Origin: a virus
Virus record (IMG/VR): IMGVR_UViG_3300020001_000007
Coordinates: 1-24,400 of that record
Strand: one strand, 5' to 3'
DNA: 24,400 nucleotides
A program made the translations under genes and the position numbers. Positions 21,563 to 24,400 of this stretch are shown here, in pieces. The notes under the pieces were generated by a model that saw nothing but the letters and a program-made list of their open reading frames with translations, had not been told where the DNA came from and made no database searches. Numbering within the stretch: the stretch's first letter is position 1; the number at the start of each line of letters is the position of its first letter.

Positions 21563-22033
21563 TTATTTCCCTTCGTTAGTCTTATCTTTATACCTCAACA
21601 GATTGCATTCAATCTTAAGCCATTCCCCGTTTTGATATATTCCAATATAAGAAAGGCCGTCAGAGTTATAAATACAATCACCCCTTGGGAACCTTTTCAT
21701 AACAATCTGATGGCCTTTCTTATATTGGTCATTAACTAACGAATCCTTCTGTTTTGAGTCATTTTTATTTGCCTCGTTTCGTATGTCTAATGCTCTTCGA
21801 TAATGCATATAAAAAGCATTTTCTTCTAAGGTAGGTTCTATAACACGATTCATTTTATTTTGTATCATAGAAAACGTTGCTTTATTTTTCTTGTCATCTA
21901 TATAAGAGATCATATCCTCAAAAGTCTTAAATTTTGGAAGCTTCTTATTAGCAATATTAAAGATACGTCGCATTTCTATTATTTCCTTAATACCTCTTAC
22001 AATACCTTTGAATATATCAAAAACCTCACTCAT
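21563..22033 (-). CDS. Hypothetical protein, 156 residues
   Basis: The start was set at [18 protein letters not shown] because this ATG overlaps the upstream stop (ATGAGTGA); an earlier start would lie well inside the preceding gene. Helical, basic N-terminal half ('[20 protein letters not shown]'), a Lys/Asp-rich middle, and a C-terminal strand-rich module. That module reads '[20 protein letters not shown]' then [18 protein letters not shown], a pattern common in small phage 'surface-turn' domains. No enzymatic motif is visible. Confidence 0.5.
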   Translation of the reverse strand: MSEVFDIFKGIVRGIKEIIEMRRIFNIANKKLPKFKTFEDMISYIDDKKNKATFSMIQNKMNRVIEPTLEENAFYMHYRRALDIRNEANKNDSKQKDSLVNDQYKKGHQIVMKRFPRGDCIYNSDGLSYIGIYQNGEWLKIECNLLRYKDKTNEGK

Positions 22034-22295
22034 TGTACGGCTCATAAGAAGCATAGAAGATATCCTTCTTGCACGGATAAATCTCACCTTTGACGCCTTT
22101 GATAATCATGTCGCCTTTTTTGGCTGTCATAACACCTTCAAGCGTTTTAATAGAACATGAAGAGGTACCCCAAACCCCAGGTTCAGCATACGTAATAATT
22201 TCATTTGTCCACACTTTATTAAAAAACCAATCTGGCACGTAATCTTTTCCAAGCTCAAAAGCCTCAACGACTATGGGTTTCTTAACGTATTTCAC
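22026..22295 (-). CDS. Conserved small phage protein (KKP...TLEG...GD.I..G..GE.YPCK family)
   Basis: About 89 residues. It carries the pattern of a very widespread phage protein of unknown function. The N-terminus is '[20 protein letters not shown]' with DWF. The core is '[20 protein letters not shown]', followed by '[17 protein letters not shown]'. Homologues usually begin 'MkYrKKP', which suggests the GTG at 22295 with GAGG 9 bases upstream; an ATG nine bases earlier has its ribosome site directly adjacent and is less likely. A compact beta-rich fold is expected. It overlaps both neighbours and is part of the coupled accessory block. Confidence 0.7.
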   Translation of the reverse strand: MKYVKKPIVVEAFELGKDYVPDWFFNKVWTNEIITYAEPGVWGTSSCSIKTLEGVMTAKKGDMIIKGVKGEIYPCKKDIFYASYEPYNE

Positions 22296-22500
22296 ATCCT
22301 TCATCCTCTATTATAAGTGAGTGGACTTTCCTGTAGTTTGTTTCGTGAATCTTAAGCTCCCTTGCAAGGGCTTCTGATTTTTCCGCGAAGCTCTCACGCA
22401 TAAGTCTAAGCCCATAGCCTCTACTGAAACAACCACGGCAATAATCTTCTATTTCATCATCCGATAAAACAGTCGGATTCAAGTTGTAACTTTCTTTCAT
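22282..22500 (-). CDS. Small hypothetical protein, 72 residues
   Basis: A charged protein ([20 protein letters not shown], ending [10 protein letters not shown]) with a helical middle '[20 protein letters not shown]' and two Cys at the beginning and end. The 'LSDDEI...Y' N-terminus is common in short phage proteins. A GGAA ribosome site lies 8 bases before the ATG within the standard junction of this block. No family recognised. Confidence 0.5.
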   Translation of the reverse strand: MKESYNLNPTVLSDDEIEDYCRGCFSRGYGLRLMRESFAEKSEALARELKIHETNYRKVHSLIIEDEGCEIR

Positions 22501-22503
22501 TTC

Positions 22504-22896
22504 TCATTTTCCATAATCTTTATCTGTTCCTTTCTCCAAAGATTCTTTTATCTTCTCAAGAAGCTGGTTCTTTAGAGAAAGATCGTAAATCCTTACGTAA
22601 TCATTAAGAAAAATAATAGGAAGAGGCAAAATTACACTAAATACTCTCATATTGTGACCCCAGTCGAATTTCAGATGGTAAAATTTACTAACCTTTTCAT
22701 GCCTTTGGAAAGGCCATAAGAGACTTATCTTCTTTAGTGGAACCCTTACTTCTTGATAATACTTTTTAAAATGGGGATATAAATCACCACAACTATTGCA
22801 GTGAAGAAAATTAAGCTTAAAGGAACGCTTTATGGATTCTAAATTTGAGTTGTAAAGTTCTTCATAGGGATGGCGAGACGATAATTCATTTTTCAT
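22504..22896 (-). CDS. Hypothetical protein with a CxxC pair, 130 residues
   Basis: The ATG at 22896 overlaps the upstream TGA (ATGA), so it was chosen over a longer TTG frame. Residues about 32-36 contain 'FLHCNSCGDLYPHFKKYYQE', a half zinc-knuckle with a nearby His. The middle has 'KKISLLWPFQRHEK'. A hydrophobic stretch 'RVFSVILPLPIIFLNDYVRI' may be a buried strand pair or a weak membrane segment. The C-terminus is a charged helix. No family recognised. Confidence 0.5.
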   Translation of the reverse strand: MKNELSSRHPYEELYNSNLESIKRSFKLNFLHCNSCGDLYPHFKKYYQEVRVPLKKISLLWPFQRHEKVSKFYHLKFDWGHNMRVFSVILPLPIIFLNDYVRIYDLSLKNQLLEKIKESLEKGTDKDYGK

Positions 22897-23066
22897 TTCC
22901 AATTCCAATCATTCAAGAGATGTAAAGCGTCTGTGTAGGCGTAATGCTCGCCGTATAGGTAGTCATATTGATCATCATTGAAATCCTTAGCTTGAATTTC
23001 ATTAATTTTCTTATCAAGCGCAGAGATTTTATCCTCAAGATACGCTTTGATTTCTTCTATGGTCAT
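22893..23066 (-). CDS. Small hypothetical protein, 57 residues
   Basis: A short gene (MTIEEIKAYLEDKISALDKK, ending ALHLLNDWNWK) with a GGGGGA ribosome site 6 bases before the ATG. Its stop overlaps the next start by 4 bases, and its start lies 2 bases after the HD-protein stop. The predicted structure is a coiled-coil helix followed by a Tyr/Asp-rich segment 'FNDDQYDYLYGEHYAYTDAL'. This helix-plus-'Y.yG...AY.dAL' arrangement recurs in small phage proteins. Function unknown. Confidence 0.6.
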   Translation of the reverse strand: MTIEEIKAYLEDKISALDKKINEIQAKDFNDDQYDYLYGEHYAYTDALHLLNDWNWK

Positions 23067-23068
23067 CT

Positions 23069-23350
23069 TCAATCCCCCGAAATCTCAAGATCAGACAAAG
23101 TCAAAACACCCTCAGCAATAACAACCCCGAAGTGAGAATTAATAAGATCATAAGAAATACCGCAATCTTCCATGGAATCATGAAGCCAAGCAGTAGATAA
23201 TGAAAAAGGGTCTTTTCTAAAAGAAGAAAGGATTCCAACAACTTCACACAAATGCGTAAAATAAGGTACATTTGTATATTTTCTTTTCTGATCTTTGTGA
23301 CATTGCATAGCAAACATCATAGCTTCAAAAGACACATTTGTTATATTCAT
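23069..23350 (-). CDS. Short HD-domain protein of the RelA/SpoT-hydrolase (MESH1) type
   Basis: A 93-residue protein with the N-terminal half of a (p)ppGpp-hydrolase-type HD domain. 'AMQCHKDQKRKYTNVPYFTH' matches the A...H..Q.RKYT..PY..H signature. 'STAWLHDSMEDCGISYDLIN' supplies HD (57-58) and ED (61-62), and 'FGVVIAEGVLTLSD' matches the F...Va..V..LTD strand. Full-length hydrolases continue with about 60-80 more residues, including another metal-binding Asp; here the protein stops after LEISGD and the next gene begins at once. It may act as a minimal enzyme, a nucleotide binder, or be truncated. Its ATG overlaps the upstream stop (ATGA). Confidence 0.75.
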   Translation of the reverse strand: MNITNVSFEAMMFAMQCHKDQKRKYTNVPYFTHLCEVVGILSSFRKDPFSLSTAWLHDSMEDCGISYDLINSHFGVVIAEGVLTLSDLEISGD

Positions 23351-23505
23351 TTCTCATTTTTCCCCTCATGAAACCACCTCTTTTTGTTGTGGCACCAAAT
23401 CATCCCACATTTGACACAATATAAACGTCCAAACAGATCACGTCTCACTCGAACGAATCTTAAAAAATGAAGAACGCGGTGCAGTAAATCCTTAATCATT
23501 TTCAT
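23347..23505 (-). CDS. Small basic Cys-containing protein, 52 residues
   Basis: The start was set at MKMIKDLLHRVLHFLRFVRV, which overlaps the end of the upstream mini-gene; the longer frame would overlap that whole gene. The N-terminus is a basic amphipathic helix, followed by 'RLYCVKCGMIWCHNKKRWFH', a possible zinc site using three Cys and one or two His. A nucleic-acid contact is plausible. No family recognised. Confidence 0.5.
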   Translation of the reverse strand: MKMIKDLLHRVLHFLRFVRVRRDLFGRLYCVKCGMIWCHNKKRWFHEGKNEK

Positions 23506-23620
23506 TTTCCGATTGAATTTGATCCCAGCAATCTTGCGAGCAAACCTGATAAGGTTCTGACCCATACCCCATAAGAGTGCCGCACGTATAACAACTAACA
23601 ATACATCTATTCTCGCTCAT
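23492..23620 (-). CDS. Zinc-knuckle miniprotein, 42 residues
   Basis: A very short gene (MSENRCIVSCYTCGTLMGYG, ending SENEND). Cysteines at 6, 10, 13, 27 and 31 include 'CYTC' and 'VCSQDC', which can bind one zinc ion as in treble-clef or zinc-ribbon knuckles. The C-terminus is acidic. It begins 4 bases after the upstream stop, within the standard GGAATGAGAAATGA junction, and overlaps the next start. The clustered Cys pattern and coupling support it as real. Confidence 0.6.
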   Translation of the reverse strand: MSENRCIVSCYTCGTLMGYGSEPYQVCSQDCWDQIQSENEND

Positions 23621-23623
23621 TTC

Positions 23624-23797
23624 TCATTCCAATTCATTCATAAACCAAGTGCCTTTATCAACAATAATACTAGCCCTTCCATTTTCTGGGCTACATTGTA
23701 TAGCCTGGATTTCAGCAATAAATGGCCATGCACTTATGCGCACAATAGTATCGTCTGGCCATTCTTCCATAAATTTTATCAATTGTTCTTTAGTCAT
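23624..23797 (-). CDS. Small phage protein ('MT.eeLi..l...pDD' type), 57 residues
   Basis: The product begins MTKEQLIKFMEEWPDDTIVR and ends VDKGTWFMNELE. The start pattern (helix, then 'PDD..V.I' and strands) is widespread among short phage proteins of unknown function. It overlaps the upstream 43-residue gene by 8 bases (ATGACTAA). One Cys; no membrane segment. Confidence 0.55.
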   Translation of the reverse strand: MTKEQLIKFMEEWPDDTIVRISAWPFIAEIQAIQCSPENGRASIIVDKGTWFMNELE

Positions 23798-23921
23798 TTT
23801 GATTTTCCTTATCTATCTTCTCAAGCAATCCCTTTAAAAAGTCTTCCTCAACAGAAATAGTTTTCCCTCGTGTGTTAAGGTCGCTTAGTCTTTTTTCTAT
23901 GATATGTTTAATTTTTTCCAT
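23790..23921 (-). CDS. Small hypothetical protein, 43 residues
   Basis: The product begins MEKIKHIIEKRLSDLNTRGK and ends KIDKENQND. It is entirely helical and charged. It is the first gene after the tRNA-like element in the leftward block and overlaps the next start. Only a weak GAG precedes the ATG. Support is mainly the coupling and the in-frame fit between neighbours. Confidence 0.4.
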   Translation of the reverse strand: MEKIKHIIEKRLSDLNTRGKTISVEEDFLKGLLEKIDKENQND

Positions 23922-23987
23922 GATACTCAGGCTCCATTTAATGTAAGTATACTAGCACTATTTCGATCATTTAGTATCATTTTGCAG

Positions 23988-24112
23988 TCTTGGGGGTAGG
24001 GATTACACCTACATTCTAATCATACTAGGAAGTCGACGAAAAGTATGACTTAGAGTTTTTGGACATCCTTCTTATTTATAGCGCTAGAAGTTAGTCATTA
24101 AACTACCCCAAT
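23988..24112 (-). ncRNA. Structured RNA with a tRNA-like cloverleaf
   Basis: This 125-base gene-free stretch folds on the minus strand into four arms. The closing stem is TTGGGG (24111-24106) with CCCCAA (23995-23990). A D-arm-like GTTTAATGACTAAC follows two bases (TA) later. Next comes CTTCT...AGAAG, with a 13-base loop. A long hairpin TCTAA-G-TCATAC/GTATGA-TTAGA has a 17-base loop. Last is GTAGG-TGTAATC-CCTAC, a five-pair stem with a seven-base loop abutting the closing stem exactly as a T-arm abuts an acceptor. The 5' end resembles tRNA-Gly (GTAGTTCAATGG). The T-loop consensus and a normal anticodon loop are missing, so it is tRNA-like rather than a standard tRNA. Confidence 0.45.
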
Positions 24113-24119
24113 TTCATTT

Positions 24120-24359
24120 TCAATAAGTTCCATCCTGTAATTTTTTTACTATAATTTGTTCGTCTATCTGAGATGAAAGGCTAGAGAACATTATATAAAG
24201 TTCATTCACAAGGTCATTATTCTCAGGACTTCCCCATTCGTTTTTTCGAGCAGCGGATAATATCATACTCAACGTTTGGACATGACACGGATATAAAGCG
24301 TAATTGTGCAAAACCTGGTCAAGCCTTGGGTGAATCTTTTGCCTTATTGTCATTTTCAT
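24120..24359 (-). CDS. Hypothetical protein, up to 79 residues
   Basis: The product starts MKMTIRQKIHPRLDQVLHNY and ends KLQDGTY; the second ATG (24353) has better spacing from GGAA and may be the true start. Helical, with 'MILSAARKNEWGSPENNDLV' and 'NELYIMFSSLSSQIDEQI'. It ends 8 bases before the tRNA-like element. No family recognised. Confidence 0.5.
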   Translation of the reverse strand: MKMTIRQKIHPRLDQVLHNYALYPCHVQTLSMILSAARKNEWGSPENNDLVNELYIMFSSLSSQIDEQIIVKKLQDGTY

Positions 24360-24400
24360 TTTCCATAATGTTGATTATCCGATTTTATCAATAAAAGTAT

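Noticed and set aside
23101-23313. Hydrophobic 70-codon frame overlapping the HD-domain gene
   Set aside because: It is a shifted reading of the HD gene, which has clear motifs and overlap-coupled start and stop codons.

Overview
The window looks like part of a temperate or pseudotemperate tailed-phage genome (or prophage) from an AT-rich alphaproteobacterium, quite possibly an intracellular one. The phage assignment rests on a terminase large subunit, a large portal protein, a RecT/YqaJ recombination pair, RusA, a lambda-O-like initiator with an internal origin, and two probable DNA-ejection proteins. The host guess is inference. It rests on a DksA homologue with the single-cysteine 'GTYGYCE-TGEPIG...SIEAQ' pattern I associate with alphaproteobacteria, an Hfq-like protein with an alphaproteobacterial-type 'EDVF' start, a tRNA-Glu-like sequence ending GCTACC, and two small outer-membrane beta-barrel proteins.

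Layout. (1) 1-3100, rightward: the end of a virion module, with a coiled-coil protein and a 722-residue probable ejection protein. (2) 3100-3600: a small control region with two divergent TTGACA promoters and a 59-residue gene. (3) 8716-3609, leftward: an early operon with five short unknown or conserved phage genes, YqaJ exonuclease and RecT, ending in an outer-membrane barrel gene. (4) 8717-9206: the early control region, with a leftward promoter, a leftward terminator and clustered palindromes. (5) 9207-10271, rightward: the replication initiator, whose reading frame carries three iterons followed by a purine/A-rich stretch. (6) 10300-11130, leftward: dksA, preceded by a terminator hairpin in its probable leader. 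(7) 11180-13045, rightward: rusA and three coupled genes ending in a DUF5681-like protein. (8) 15173-13087, leftward: a regulatory-looking cassette with a DUF6948-like Gly-rich repeat protein, a tandem RelB/DinJ-type antitoxin without a toxin, two small unknowns and an Hfq-like protein, followed by a hairpin and a degenerate tRNA-Glu-like sequence. (9) 15272-20882, rightward: terminase, portal, a small basic protein, a strong terminator and a second barrel gene, with an opposite-strand gene inserted between terminase and portal. (10) 24359-21003, leftward: a tightly packed accessory block of about 13 short genes, including a truncated HD-domain (RelA/SpoT-type) protein, zinc-knuckle miniproteins and a second tRNA-like cloverleaf.

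How the parts may work together (inference). The early operon supplies single-strand-annealing recombination. The initiator binds iterons inside its own gene and probably recruits the host helicase through a DnaA-domain-I-like C-terminus. DksA, the HD protein, the Hfq-like protein, the antitoxin-like protein and the structured RNAs suggest a phage that invests heavily in reprogramming host transcription and RNA metabolism. The two surface barrels could alter the infected cell's envelope. The most novel candidates are the Hfq-like/antitoxin/tRNA-like cassette, the origin inside the initiator gene and the second cloverleaf RNA. No integrase, repressor, coat, tail-fibre or lysis gene was recognised here.
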